NCBI GenBank assembly: GCA_002345965.1
Contig: DDTF01000048.1
Coordinates: 1 to 48,649 of the forward strand
DNA length: 48,649 nt
Reading direction: 5' to 3'
DNA from: Flammeovirgaceae bacterium UBA2371
GTDB lineage: Bacteria > Bacteroidota > Bacteroidia > Cytophagales > Cyclobacteriaceae
Part shown: piece by piece, positions 7,247 to 17,400 of the stretch
How positions within the stretch are numbered: the stretch's first letter is position 1
Layout of the letters: every line of letters begins with the position of its first letter
Made by a program: the position numbers and the translations under genes
The notes under the pieces: model-generated
What the model was told of the DNA's origin: nothing
Seen by the model: only the letters and a program-made list of their open reading frames with translations
Databases searched by the model: none

Positions 7247-8482
7247 ATGGCAGAAGTTACTTGTTCGTTTTGCGGCAGAAATAAAAAGGATGTGGACCTG
7301 ATGATCTCAGGTATTCACGCGCATATTTGCGACAAGTGCGTAACGCAAGCCAGTCAAATACTGCTCGAAGAGAAGAAAAACAAGACTGAAGCGGGTAATT
7401 TGCCCAACTTCAAACTCATCAAACCTAAGGAAATCAAGAAGTTTCTTGATGAATATGTAATCGGTCAGGACGAAGCTAAGAAAGTGATGTCAGTAGCCGT
7501 GTACAACCATTATAAAAGGTTGATGCAGAAGAAAGTTGACAACGATGTGCAGATTGAAAAATCAAACATCATCATGGTGGGTGAAACAGGTACAGGAAAG
7601 ACCTATCTGGCTAAAACTTTGGCCAAATTACTTCAGGTGCCATTTTGTATTGCCGATGCCACTGTACTTACCGAAGCCGGTTACGTGGGCGAAGATGTTG
7701 AAAGTATACTCACACGCTTGCTTCAGGCAGCTGACTATAATGTAGAGGCTGCCGAGCGAGGCATCGTATACATTGATGAAATTGATAAAATTGCCCGAAA
7801 ATCAGACAACCCTTCTATTACACGTGATGTAAGTGGTGAAGGCGTACAGCAGGCATTACTCAAATTGCTGGAAGGCACTGCAGTGAATGTGCCTCCACAA
7901 GGAGGCAGAAAGCACCCAGATCAAAAAATGATTACTGTGAATACAGATAACATTCTGTTCATTTGCGGAGGTGCATTCGAAGGCATTTCACGGTTCATTG
8001 CCAGCAGATTGAACACAAGACCTTTAGGTTTTGCCGCCACTGCCGACAGCCTGAAACCAGGTGAGATTGATAAAGACAACTTACTGCAATTCGTTTCGGC
8101 CCTTGATCTTAAAAGTTTTGGATTGATCCCCGAATTGATCGGCCGCTTACCCGTTCTTTCTTACCTTAATCCATTGGACAAAGACGCTTTGCGTAAGATT
8201 TTAACAGAACCTAAAAATGCCCTCGTTAAACAGTACAAAAAATTGTTTGAGATGGAGGACATCCAATTAGAATTTAAAGATGGCGCGTTGGATTTCATTG
8301 TAGAAAAGGCGGTTGAATTCAAATTGGGAGCGAGAGGGTTGCGTTCTATTTGTGAAGCCATTATCAACGATGCCATGTTCGATCTTCCTTCCGAGAAGAC
8401 ACAAGATAAGTTATCCATTAACCGAGCTTATGCGGAAGAGAAATTCAGCAAATCACATTATAGTAAACTGAAGGTAGCTTAA
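7247..8482 (+). CDS. clpX: ATP-dependent Clp protease ATP-binding subunit ClpX
   Basis: ClpX is the AAA+ hexameric unfoldase that feeds substrates to ClpP. The 411-aa protein has the N-terminal C4 zinc-binding domain (Cys6, Cys9, Cys28, Cys31), Walker A GETGTGKT (112-119), the pore loop GYVGEDVE, Walker B VYIDEIDKI, and a ClpP-docking loop that reads LGF (260-262) in place of the E. coli IGF. The C-terminal AAA small domain (GARGLRSICE) is complete. Its stop overlaps the convergent lpxB stop by 4 nt in a shared TTAA. No terminator hairpin is visible after it. Confidence 0.97.
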   Translation: MAEVTCSFCGRNKKDVDLMISGIHAHICDKCVTQASQILLEEKKNKTEAGNLPNFKLIKPKEIKKFLDEYVIGQDEAKKVMSVAVYNHYKRLMQKKVDNDVQIEKSNIIMVGETGTGKTYLAKTLAKLLQVPFCIADATVLTEAGYVGEDVESILTRLLQAADYNVEAAERGIVYIDEIDKIARKSDNPSITRDVSGEGVQQALLKLLEGTAVNVPPQGGRKHPDQKMITVNTDNILFICGGAFEGISRFIASRLNTRPLGFAATADSLKPGEIDKDNLLQFVSALDLKSFGLIPELIGRLPVLSYLNPLDKDALRKILTEPKNALVKQYKKLFEMEDIQLEFKDGALDFIVEKAVEFKLGARGLRSICEAIINDAMFDLPSEKTQDKLSINRAYAEEKFSKSHYSKLKVA

Positions 8483-9594
8483 TTGCCCTTTCTCAAATAG
8501 CTTACCATTAATCTAGCAGCGTTTTCAGAAGCTGATCCTGTATCAAGAATCTCAAGCAGATGATCATAGTCCTTCATTATTTTATTCCTGTAAAATGAAT
8601 CATCCACCAATCTTCTCAATTCTATGATTGTATTTTCAATGGTTGCCTCTTTTTGAATCAACTCCCGTATTGCTTCTTTATTTACAATCAGATTAACCAA
8701 AGAGACGAACTCTACTTTAATCATGAGTTTTGCCAGAAAATATTCAAGTCTATTTGCCTTGTACACCACCACCTGAGGCACTTTGAAGAGCGCAGTTTCC
8801 AATGTGGCCGTACCGGAAGTAACGATGGCAGCATGGGAATGCGAAAGTAAATCATAGGTAGCATCGAGTACGAGATGCACATTGGGATACTTTGTAATAG
8901 GATCATACAAACTATCCGGCATGGACTTTACTCCGGCCACTACAAAATGAAAATCAGGATTGGCCTCAATAACTTTTGTCATGAGCGGAACAATCTTAGC
9001 GAGTTCACTTTTTCTGCTACCAGGCAAAAGAGCAATCAGTTGCTTATTGGCTAATTTATTCTGAATTAGAAAATCAGAATTGGGCTCAAATGATTTTACA
9101 GCATCCAAAACCGGATTTCCTACATAGTCTACTTCCCAATCAAACTTCTTGAAAAAATCTTTTTCAAATGGAAGTATGCAAAACATGCGGTCCACATTTG
9201 TTTTGAGTTCTTTCGCACGTGATTGATACCACGCCCAAACCTTTGGAGATATATAGTAATAATTCTTTACACCACTTTGTTTACAAAATTTCGCTATCCT
9301 TTTGTTGAACGCACCATAGTCAATGAGAATGACCACATCGGGTTGATATGAAAGGATATCATTTTTGCATTGCTTCAGCCGACCCAGCAAGGTGCGCAGG
9401 TTGGCAAAAAGGGCTATCAATCCCATAAATGCCATGTCGTGATAATGGACTACAAGATCGAGACCAACCGCTTTCATGTAATCTCCACCAAATCCTCGGA
9501 ACTGGGCATCGGGATCATGCTTCTTCAGTTCTTTCATCAGGTTGCTTCCATGAAGGTCCCCTGAACGCTCACCTGCAATCAGATAATATTTCAA
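8479..9594 (-). CDS. lpxB: Lipid-A-disaccharide synthase
   Basis: LpxB (GT19) condenses UDP-2,3-diacylglucosamine with lipid X to form the lipid A disaccharide at the inner membrane. The 371-aa product starts with KYYLIAGERSGDLHGSNLM, the family signature. It also has FRGFGGDYM, the YYISPKVWAW motif, LLPGSRKSE and VTSGTATLETAL, all typical. The length is normal. It lies 12 nt after queD on the same strand, so the two probably share a transcript, and it ends tail to tail with clpX. Confidence 0.96.
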   Translation of the reverse strand: MKYYLIAGERSGDLHGSNLMKELKKHDPDAQFRGFGGDYMKAVGLDLVVHYHDMAFMGLIALFANLRTLLGRLKQCKNDILSYQPDVVILIDYGAFNKRIAKFCKQSGVKNYYYISPKVWAWYQSRAKELKTNVDRMFCILPFEKDFFKKFDWEVDYVGNPVLDAVKSFEPNSDFLIQNKLANKQLIALLPGSRKSELAKIVPLMTKVIEANPDFHFVVAGVKSMPDSLYDPITKYPNVHLVLDATYDLLSHSHAAIVTSGTATLETALFKVPQVVVYKANRLEYFLAKLMIKVEFVSLVNLIVNKEAIRELIQKEATIENTIIELRRLVDDSFYRNKIMKDYDHLLEILDTGSASENAARLMVSYLRKGN

Positions 9595-9606
9595 TATGTC
9601 ATAGAA

Positions 9607-10026
9607 TTATTCGCCATAATACTCCACATAGTTGCGTGGTGTTTCATAAAGGCGCAATGAATGAAGAGATCCGTACTTGCTAATGGTTGCTATTTTAGGA
9701 GCCAGAATTTTCCATATTTCAACAATCAATGTTTCACAACTGGCCAGTTTATCTCGCATAAAGTCCACATCTAAATTTAGATTTTTGTGATCCAATTTAT
9801 CGATGACCTCCAATCTGGTTAAAACACTTAGTTTTTTTAAATCGATAACAAATCCCGTGTCAGGATCGGGCTTACCTTTCACCGTTACAATCAATTCAAA
9901 ATTGTGCCCATGCCAATTTTCATTGGCGCAGGGACCAAAAACTTCAACATTTTTCTCTCTGGACCATGCCGGATTGTACAGCTTGTGTGCCGCGTTGAAA
10001 TGCTCTTTTCGACTTACGTAGACCAT
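9607..10026 (-). CDS. queD: 6-carboxy-5,6,7,8-tetrahydropterin synthase (QueD/PTPS family)
   Basis: QueD converts dihydroneopterin triphosphate to 6-carboxytetrahydropterin, an early step to the 7-deazaguanine of queuosine. The sequence shows the zinc histidines in HFNAAHKL and HGHNF and the signature Cys-X5-HGH (CANENWHGH) that marks QueD-type activity. A longer frame begins at 10065, but a promoter box lies at 10042-10049 inside it and the family starts near MVYVSRKEHF, so I choose 10026 (139 aa). QueE and Tgt of the same pathway are encoded elsewhere in the window. A 6-pyruvoyl-tetrahydropterin synthase role is the alternative and is less likely. Confidence 0.9.
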   Translation of the reverse strand: MVYVSRKEHFNAAHKLYNPAWSREKNVEVFGPCANENWHGHNFELIVTVKGKPDPDTGFVIDLKKLSVLTRLEVIDKLDHKNLNLDVDFMRDKLASCETLIVEIWKILAPKIATISKYGSLHSLRLYETPRNYVEYYGE

Positions 10027-10041
10027 ATCTTTATTCTGCAG

Positions 10042-10049
10042 CAAATATA
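10042..10049 (-). promoter_or_regulatory. queD promoter -7 box
   Basis: Minus-strand TATATTTG followed by GCTGC ends 15 nt before the chosen queD ATG. It fits TAnnTTTG; no clear -33 is seen. It implies a leader of fewer than about 15 nt and excludes the upstream in-frame ATG for this transcript. Confidence 0.5.
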
Positions 10050-10081
10050 CATTAACTTGCCTCAAAATAATTTAGTTCCGG

Positions 10082-11047
10082 ATGATCATTGTTACAGGTG
10101 CTGCGGGCTTTATTGGAAGCTGCCTTATTAAGAAATTAAATTCTGAGAATTTTAAAGCTATTGTTGCGGTAGACAAATTTGACAATCCGGAAAAAAACAA
10201 GAACCTGACCAATGCCATACTCAGGGAAAAAGTGGATCGGGACAGGTTTATGGAATGGCTGGATACCAACCAGGAAAATGTTGAATTTATCTTTCACATC
10301 GGTGCGAGAACCGACACTGCAGAGTTTGATATGGCGTTGCTCCACCGTCTTAATACTGAGTACACCAAAGCTATCTGGAAACGTTGTGCTCAATATCAAA
10401 TTCCCCTTGTATACGCAAGCACAGCTGCTACTTACGGACTAGGTGAGGAAGGCTACGATGACAATGAACGTGCCATTGAAAAACTTAAGCCGCTGAATCC
10501 ATACGGATTATCAAAACAAGAATTTGATATTTGGGCATTGGCGCAAGAAGAAAAACCTTTTTTCTGGGCAGGATTGAAATTTTTCAACGTATATGGCCCC
10601 AATGAATATCACAAAGAACGTATGGCATCGGTGATACTTCACGCTTTTAAGCAAATAAACGCCACAGGAAAGATGCGATTATTTCGGTCTCACCATACTG
10701 ATTACAAAGATGGCGAACAAATGCGCGATTTTGTTTACGTCAAAGACGTAGTTGACGTTTGCTATTTTTTGATGCATCATCGTCAAAACTCAGGTATTTA
10801 CAATTTAGGTTCAGGCAAAGCAAGGACCTTCATGGATCTGACACGGAATGTCTTTAAAGCTTTGAATAAAAAAGAAGAAATTGAATTTATAGATACACCT
10901 GTTGACATCAGAGACAAGTATCAATATTTTACAGAAGCCAAAATGCAGAAGCTAAAAAACATTGGCTATACCCAGCCATTTCACACACTTGAGGAAGGCG
11001 TAGAGGATTATGTGAAAAATTATCTTGTTCCACACAAGTATTACTAG
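10082..11047 (+). CDS. hldD: ADP-L-glycero-D-manno-heptose-6-epimerase
   Basis: HldD (RfaD) inverts C6 of ADP-heptose to give the sugar used for the LPS inner core. The 321-aa protein is an extended short-chain dehydrogenase: NAD(P)-binding GAAGFIGS near the N-terminus, the STAATYG segment, the YGLSK catalytic Tyr and Lys, and the family-specific stretch FFNVYGPNEYHKERMASV. It diverges from queD and converges on the S8 peptidase gene with only 2 nt between stops. A GT9 heptosyltransferase-like gene elsewhere in the window could use its product. Confidence 0.93.
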   Translation: MIIVTGAAGFIGSCLIKKLNSENFKAIVAVDKFDNPEKNKNLTNAILREKVDRDRFMEWLDTNQENVEFIFHIGARTDTAEFDMALLHRLNTEYTKAIWKRCAQYQIPLVYASTAATYGLGEEGYDDNERAIEKLKPLNPYGLSKQEFDIWALAQEEKPFFWAGLKFFNVYGPNEYHKERMASVILHAFKQINATGKMRLFRSHHTDYKDGEQMRDFVYVKDVVDVCYFLMHHRQNSGIYNLGSGKARTFMDLTRNVFKALNKKEEIEFIDTPVDIRDKYQYFTEAKMQKLKNIGYTQPFHTLEEGVEDYVKNYLVPHKYY

Positions 11048-11049
11048 CA

Positions 11050-14000
11050 CTAGTGCCTCACTAATATTTTTCTGACTAGTTCACCTTTGCTACTTGTTAT
11101 TCGAAGCAAGTAAATACCATTAGAGAGTTCTTGTGTGTATACCTTTGTTGTTCCATTAAAGTGGTCTTTAAATACCACTTTCCCCAGCAGATCAGTCAAG
11201 ACGATTGAAGAAGATTGCGATGCGTCTGATTCAATCATTAAAGCATTATCTACCGGATTAGGATAAATATTAAGTTGATGATTTTCAGAAACTAAGTCTG
11301 TAATGGTTACCAAATCAGATGTCAAATTACAAGTTCCCTCATAAGTAACCACTCTATAAACTCCTTCCCTTCCTTCATAGGGATAGGAACGAAGTGTTGC
11401 GCCTTCTATTTTTTGTTCATTTTTAAACCATTGATAGGATGATGCAATTGTAAGACTTGTTAAATCACTTCCACTTACGGCAACTTCATTCTTTGGCGTT
11501 GCGGACGATACGACCATAAGTTGTTTTGCAAATGAATGACTTGTCAGACCATCGCTGACCGTGAGCTGCACGATAAAGTTTCCTGGCCCTGAAAATTCAT
11601 GGAAAGGGTTTTTAAATTCACTCGTGTTGATCGCACTTGCTTCATCGCCAAAGTTCCATACCCAACTTGTAAGCGAACCCTGACTTTTGTTTACAAACTC
11701 CGTAAAGCCTTTTTCGCATAAGTATTTTTCATCAAAGTCGGCAAATACAACTGATGCACAGGATTGGGCGTACCAATTGATTGAATTAGTAATGGTAGAG
11801 TTTGCCCCTAAATTAATTTTAGTTGTTCCTGCAATATCCACATTAGTTACATCCAAAAAATCAGTACAAAGCAAGAAATGATCTGCAATAGTAAGAGAAG
11901 CTTTGCCAGGGCTGGCAATACTCACTTTCTTCCCGGCTTCACCTGCTAATTGGGTTATGGTATTAATATTTTGATTTGAAGCATTTTCCAAAGTGATTGC
12001 CGATCCTGGATGCACCTTTAACTCTTCTATGAAATTATTCCCTTTGATGGTGATGTTTGCTTCAGTTATTTCCAAAATCCCATTGAATATGATGTTGTGC
12101 CAATCCAACATTGAGGTTGTGTTTTCAATTTTTATTTTACTTTCGATAAGATTCAATTGCACATTATCCCCATTCAAATTACTGTAGTCAGTTAGATTAA
12201 CTATCACTTTATCCATGTTCAATTCTTTTGGTGCCGGAGTTTCAGCAACCAACCTATCCAGATTCAAAGCGGAATTTGCAATTGAGAGTTTCCCGGATTT
12301 AAGGTCAAGCTCTTTACCAGTTAAATTTCCTCTTAAGGACCACACCCCTCCATCAATCACCAAACCAACCATACCAAGGTTAGATTGGGTGAAGTTTACG
12401 TTACCAATACTGCCAGTTTGAGTTGCACACTTGATAAATCCAGTTCCTGTTGTACCAAAAGAAGAATTGGCCAACGTAAATTCATTGTTTACTGACAGTG
12501 TATTTCCTTGTAAGTTCAAATTGGCTGATGTACTTCTCAACCATTTGAATGCGCCACAAGATCTATTTTGTGTTAATGTAATCTCATCAGAGCCGATTCC
12601 ATCAAAGGAATTTTCATCTATTATCACCCTGTCATTGGCAGATGGAATCATAAATGCAGGTGCTCCTCCGCTAGTAAATGACCAATGGGAGTTATCACCC
12701 CAGTTGCCACTATCGCCAACCCAATAAAGTGTATTGTAAGTTGATTGAAACGACTGATAGGTAATAATGATTGAAAAATCCTGGCTCTCATTCTTAAGTG
12801 TCCCTTTGTGACTAACAACCAATCGATAAGGTTTGGCCTCCGGAAAATTAAATTCTAATTTCTCTATGTTGTCGCGATAATTGTCTCCTTTAATGGCTTG
12901 TCCGGAAGGTGTAGAGGGGTCTAGCAACCAAGGATAATGTACTTGCCCATTTTCGTCAATCAATTTTATATCCAAATCATTCACCAACATTAGCTGGATG
13001 GGATCCAATGCCGTTGCTACAGGTTCAGCGGCTGGGTCATTCCAAACAATGGTGGCAGTAATTTTTTGATTGGCCTTGGGTTGAAGGATCCATTCCAATT
13101 GTGACCCATTGTGCAACTGCTCTTCCCAAACCATAGTATTTATACCATCCTCTTTAACCAATAGTTTGGCGGCTTCTTCTACATCTAACAATCCCCATCC
13201 AAATGAATAATCCGGACCTGGCAACAACCCTGCTTCTTTCACAGTATGAATGGCAAGGGCTTTTAAGGTAGCTGCTTTCATTACCTTTCCACCATGCAGT
13301 TTTCCATACAATTCCTGTAACAGCGCCAAAGAACCTGTAGCGTTGGGTGTAGCCATAGAGGTACCACTAAGAAATCCATAGACATTGGTTCCGTCTGCGC
13401 TGAGGGAAAACAAATTTACACCGGCAGCTACCAAATCAGGTTTTATACGACCATCGTCCGTAGGCCCCCAACTACTAAATGTGCTCATTACCACACTTGA
13501 TGGTCCGGAATAGGTAACAACTTTATTGACGGCACCCACCGTAATTATGTTCTTGGCAACCGATTCTGGTATAATGCAATCATATCCAGTTCCACCATTG
13601 CAATCGGGTGGCCTTGATCCATCTCCAGGTTCTCCACGATCATTACCAGCAGCCCAAACGATAGTGTAATAAGGGGCCAAATTGGCAAGCTGATCCAAAG
13701 CAGCAGCCTTAGTTCCGTAAAATCCAAACCTAAAATCCTCATCGCCACTAACAGCTGGATTTCCAGACCAATTCCAAGCTCCATTGACAGGTGTCCAACC
13801 TGTAACCGTGCCGTAAGAATGGTTGGATAATAGCAAAGAACTCTCATCAGGTTTGGCCAGTGCAGTCATCTCAGCCAAATCATTATTAAAATACCAATTG
13901 GTTACCTCAGCCTTTGGAGCCATTCCTTTGGCATTGGGATTTATACCAGTTGCGATAATTGTCCCTGTTACGTGAGTGGCGTGGGTAGCATCACTGTCAA

Positions 14001-14406
14001 CTTCTTTAGAAATCACTCTTGCTCCTAACTCTATGTGTTCTTTTACGCTTCCTTCATCCCACACTCCAATCAATATACCTTCCCCATCAAGTTTTATTCC
14101 TGACGCGCCTCCTTGAATTTTACTCGCACCAGTGGTTACAGCTGCGTCACTATTTAATACAGAAAGATATATTGGAATTCCCTCCACTACATCCACCATG
14201 AGTAACTGTCTACCTTCAGTGGTATTCTGCACTACAGGAAGCTGGTTCCTTATTGCATAAGCTTTTACCTTTTCACTCTGAGTATCCTGAATCGAAATTT
14301 GTTTTTGCCATAGTGCTTCAAGTGATACCACGGATTGGGCATAACTTATACCAAAGCATGATACAAGACACAAAACCAGAGCATATTTGTAAAAATTAGA
14401 AAGCAT
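11050..14406 (-). CDS. Secreted subtilisin-like (S8) peptidase with PKD domain and T9SS sorting domain
   Basis: A 1118-aa extracellular serine protease. Seen in order: a signal peptide ending near SYAQ (24); a short pro-region; a subtilase domain with Asp117 (VWDEGS), His145 (HATHVTGT), Asn255 (AAGNDRG) and Ser350 (GTSMATP); a beta-sandwich region (about 420-555); a repeat-rich beta region starting with YWVGDSGNWGD (about 565-870); a PKD domain (VWNFGD, about 890-970); and a C-terminal type A T9SS sorting domain (IYPNPVDN to KILVRH, about 1038-1118). The triad is intact, so it is probably active. It is a tandem paralogue of the next gene upstream (15 nt away) and the last gene of a long minus-strand run. 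Substrate unknown. Confidence 0.93.
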   Translation of the reverse strand: MLSNFYKYALVLCLVSCFGISYAQSVVSLEALWQKQISIQDTQSEKVKAYAIRNQLPVVQNTTEGRQLLMVDVVEGIPIYLSVLNSDAAVTTGASKIQGGASGIKLDGEGILIGVWDEGSVKEHIELGARVISKEVDSDATHATHVTGTIIATGINPNAKGMAPKAEVTNWYFNNDLAEMTALAKPDESSLLLSNHSYGTVTGWTPVNGAWNWSGNPAVSGDEDFRFGFYGTKAAALDQLANLAPYYTIVWAAGNDRGEPGDGSRPPDCNGGTGYDCIIPESVAKNIITVGAVNKVVTYSGPSSVVMSTFSSWGPTDDGRIKPDLVAAGVNLFSLSADGTNVYGFLSGTSMATPNATGSLALLQELYGKLHGGKVMKAATLKALAIHTVKEAGLLPGPDYSFGWGLLDVEEAAKLLVKEDGINTMVWEEQLHNGSQLEWILQPKANQKITATIVWNDPAAEPVATALDPIQLMLVNDLDIKLIDENGQVHYPWLLDPSTPSGQAIKGDNYRDNIEKLEFNFPEAKPYRLVVSHKGTLKNESQDFSIIITYQSFQSTYNTLYWVGDSGNWGDNSHWSFTSGGAPAFMIPSANDRVIIDENSFDGIGSDEITLTQNRSCGAFKWLRSTSANLNLQGNTLSVNNEFTLANSSFGTTGTGFIKCATQTGSIGNVNFTQSNLGMVGLVIDGGVWSLRGNLTGKELDLKSGKLSIANSALNLDRLVAETPAPKELNMDKVIVNLTDYSNLNGDNVQLNLIESKIKIENTTSMLDWHNIIFNGILEITEANITIKGNNFIEELKVHPGSAITLENASNQNINTITQLAGEAGKKVSIASPGKASLTIADHFLLCTDFLDVTNVDIAGTTKINLGANSTITNSINWYAQSCASVVFADFDEKYLCEKGFTEFVNKSQGSLTSWVWNFGDEASAINTSEFKNPFHEFSGPGNFIVQLTVSDGLTSHSFAKQLMVVSSATPKNEVAVSGSDLTSLTIASSYQWFKNEQKIEGATLRSYPYEGREGVYRVVTYEGTCNLTSDLVTITDLVSENHQLNIYPNPVDNALMIESDASQSSSIVLTDLLGKVVFKDHFNGTTKVYTQELSNGIYLLRITSSKGELVRKILVRH

Positions 14407-14421
14407 GATTTGCTTTTCTGT

Positions 14422-17400
14422 TTATCGAACTACAATTCTTCGCGCAGACCAATTATTGCTTGACTGTATTTTCAGAATATAAATACCAGCCGGTAAATCA
14501 GAAACATCCAGTCGCCATCCTTTTTCAGTAGATACAGGTTTTGTATTTACCTCTTGTCCAACGTAATTAACTAATTTAATAAAATTAATTTCGCCATCCT
14601 CTATGAATAATGAATGATCAACTGGATTGGGGTAAACTTCTATGGGTTCTACTTTGTAATCCCCATTTACTGCTGTGACCAAGAAAGTATCTGACCTTCG
14701 GTTGCAATTTTCATCAAATGTAAGTACTGCATATTCACCCTGACCTGCTGTAAAATCTATGGACCTAAGGTTGGTATCTTGAAGAAGTTCTCCATTTAAA
14801 ACCCATTGGTATTTATTGGCAGGCAGAAAACTTATCAGTCTTCCGTTGCTCAACTCCACTTTATTAGCCGGAAGTATCGTTTCGTTCAATTGCACTTTCT
14901 TAGTGTATTGTCGATTATTAACACCATCAGAAATTTCTAAAGAAACATCAAATTGCCCCTGGCCTTCAAAAAAATGAATGGGATTAGCTGTCGTGGCCAG
15001 GTTTTGATTTGAATTGGTATCGCCAAAATTCCATCTCCAGGAAACAATAGGTCCAGAGCTTTTGTCTTTAAAAAAAACGGAAGCTTTTTCACAATTAAAT
15101 TCAAAATCAAAATCAGGAAATAAAATACTTGAACAGGATGCCTGTAACCAATTGGGAGAATTAATCAGTTTACTATTTGTCCCTGCATTAACTGTTGCTT
15201 CCCCAGTAACGGCTACATTTTCTATATTTAAATTATCAAGACAAATTTTATTGTGCGCTTCCAGCATTATTGTGGCCACAGAAGATCCTGGGGATACAAT
15301 CGTAATTCTATTGGCCACCGATGCCTGAAGATCAAATACACCTGTTATAACTTGCGTTGTACCTTCCTTAATGTTTAATGTAGTGCCTTGGTTTAATACA
15401 ATGTCATCCCAAATCAAATTCCCATCAATGATGAGGACACCAAATCCATTGACAGATTGAATGACTCCCGAGCCTGTAACAGTTATTTGCCCACCCATCA
15501 ATTCAATTGACCCGTCAAAAGTATTAGTGCCAACGTCAAGATTATAAGTAGCCAACGAAGGCACTTCTATTTGGATTTCTTCTCCATCCAATAGGACATT
15601 GCTAAAATCAAGTGAAAGGGTATTGCTGACACCCGAAAGAGTAGTCCTATTAAGCGTTAGCGTTTTAGATAATATTCCAGACGCTATAAAATCATTCAGT
15701 TGTATGTGATGTTCTCCGATTGTTACATTCCCTTCAATAACTTCAATTTGATCTATTTTAAAATCCCCTGTAATTTGCCATCTCGCATCCAGGCCTGAGA
15801 ATTTAAGAGCTAGATCGTCTAAATTATTATCGTTCAAATTTACAATTGCATCGGTGGCAATTGTCCCTTCGAAAAGAATAACTCCTGGAGTAATGGAAGA
15901 GATATTTTTAGATAATAAATTAAGCCCATCTTTAATAGTAAGTTGATGGGAATTTAGTGAGAGACTGATCTGTTCATTGGCAAACCACCGAAGGGAATAA
16001 CATTGCTGGGGCTGTGTTAAACTCACTATTTGATTATCTGAAGTAAATGAATTCTCATCAAACACCACCTTGTCATCTGAACCCGGCACAACATTAGCTG
16101 CAACTCCGCCACTAGACAATGACCAATTAGCCCCATTGTCCCAATTTCCGGTGTTACCAATCCAATAGTAAGAGACTCTTGAATCAATAAGAGAGGTATA
16201 AGTTATAATGAGTGAAAAATCCTGCTTACCATTTATTAAAGTACCCTTGTGACTTACTCTCAATTTGTAATTTCTTGGCTCAGGATTATCTAATTCCAAT
16301 TTCTCAATGTTATCTATCGCGTTGTCTCCTTTGGTAGCAGCGGCTGCAGGATTAGAAGGATCCAACTTCCAGGGAAACTGCATGGTGTTTCCATCATCTA
16401 CCAACCTCAGATCCAGATCATTTTTCAACATTTTTGTAGTAGGATTCAATGCTGGCGCCAAAACCTGCCCTGCAGGATCATTCCATACTAGAGTAGACGT
16501 AATTTTTGTATTCTCTTTAGGCTGTAAATTCAATTCATATACTTCTCCATTGTTAATGGATAATTCTTTCACAAAAACATTCAGGTCATCACTATCAATA
16601 ATAGTTTTTGCCGCTGCTTCCGCATCCAACAACCCCCATCCAAATCGATAATCTGGACCATCATTTTCTCCAGCTTCTCTGGCTGTATGAATTACCAAAG
16701 CTTTTAATGTGGCGGCTTTCATTAGATTTCCTCCGTGAAGGTTCTTGTACAATTCCTGAAGCAAAACTAACGTACCCGTAGTAGCGGGTGCAGACATTGA
16801 AGTACCACTTAAAGCTTCATAGGAAGATGCCGATGCGGAAGTTGAAGAAAACACATTTTGACCTGGGGCTACAATATCTGGTTTGATCCTGCCGTCATCT
16901 GTAGGGCCAAAACTGCTGAAACTTGTGATTTGAACATCAGAAGGATTTGTATAAGGATCAGTCAATTTCTTAACAGCTCCTACCGTTAATATATTTTTAG
17001 CCACTCCATTGGTAGGTATACAGTCAAATGGATCACAATCGGGTGGTTTGGAACCATCTCCTGTATCTGAATTATCGTTGCCCGCAGACTTCACAATAAG
17101 GTAGTAAGGGGCATTGTAGGCAATTTCATCGTACAAGCCACTTGTAGAATTATAAAAACCAAATTTCCAATCACGTGTGCTGCTGATGCTGGCGTCTCCA
17201 TACCATGTCCAGACTGATCCGTTTTTATCCCAACCAGAAAGCGTTCCATAGGAATGATTTGACAGAATGATGGAGGTTTGATCGGGTTTTGCCTGACTTG
17301 TCATTTCACTTACATCGCTAAAAAAATCGTAAGCTAATGCTGTTGCTTTGGGTGCCATGCCCTTCGCATTGGAATTGATACCTGCCCCTAGGATTGTACC

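Noticed and set aside
11036..11074. Possible hairpin at the hldD/S8 junction (AGTATTA with TAATATT, then T-run)
   Set aside because: The stem is AT-only with a G-U pair and an 18-nt loop, too weak to call a terminator.
13545..13847. 100-aa minus-strand frame inside the S8 peptidase
   Set aside because: It is an alternative frame of a gene with clear catalytic motifs and has no signal of its own.
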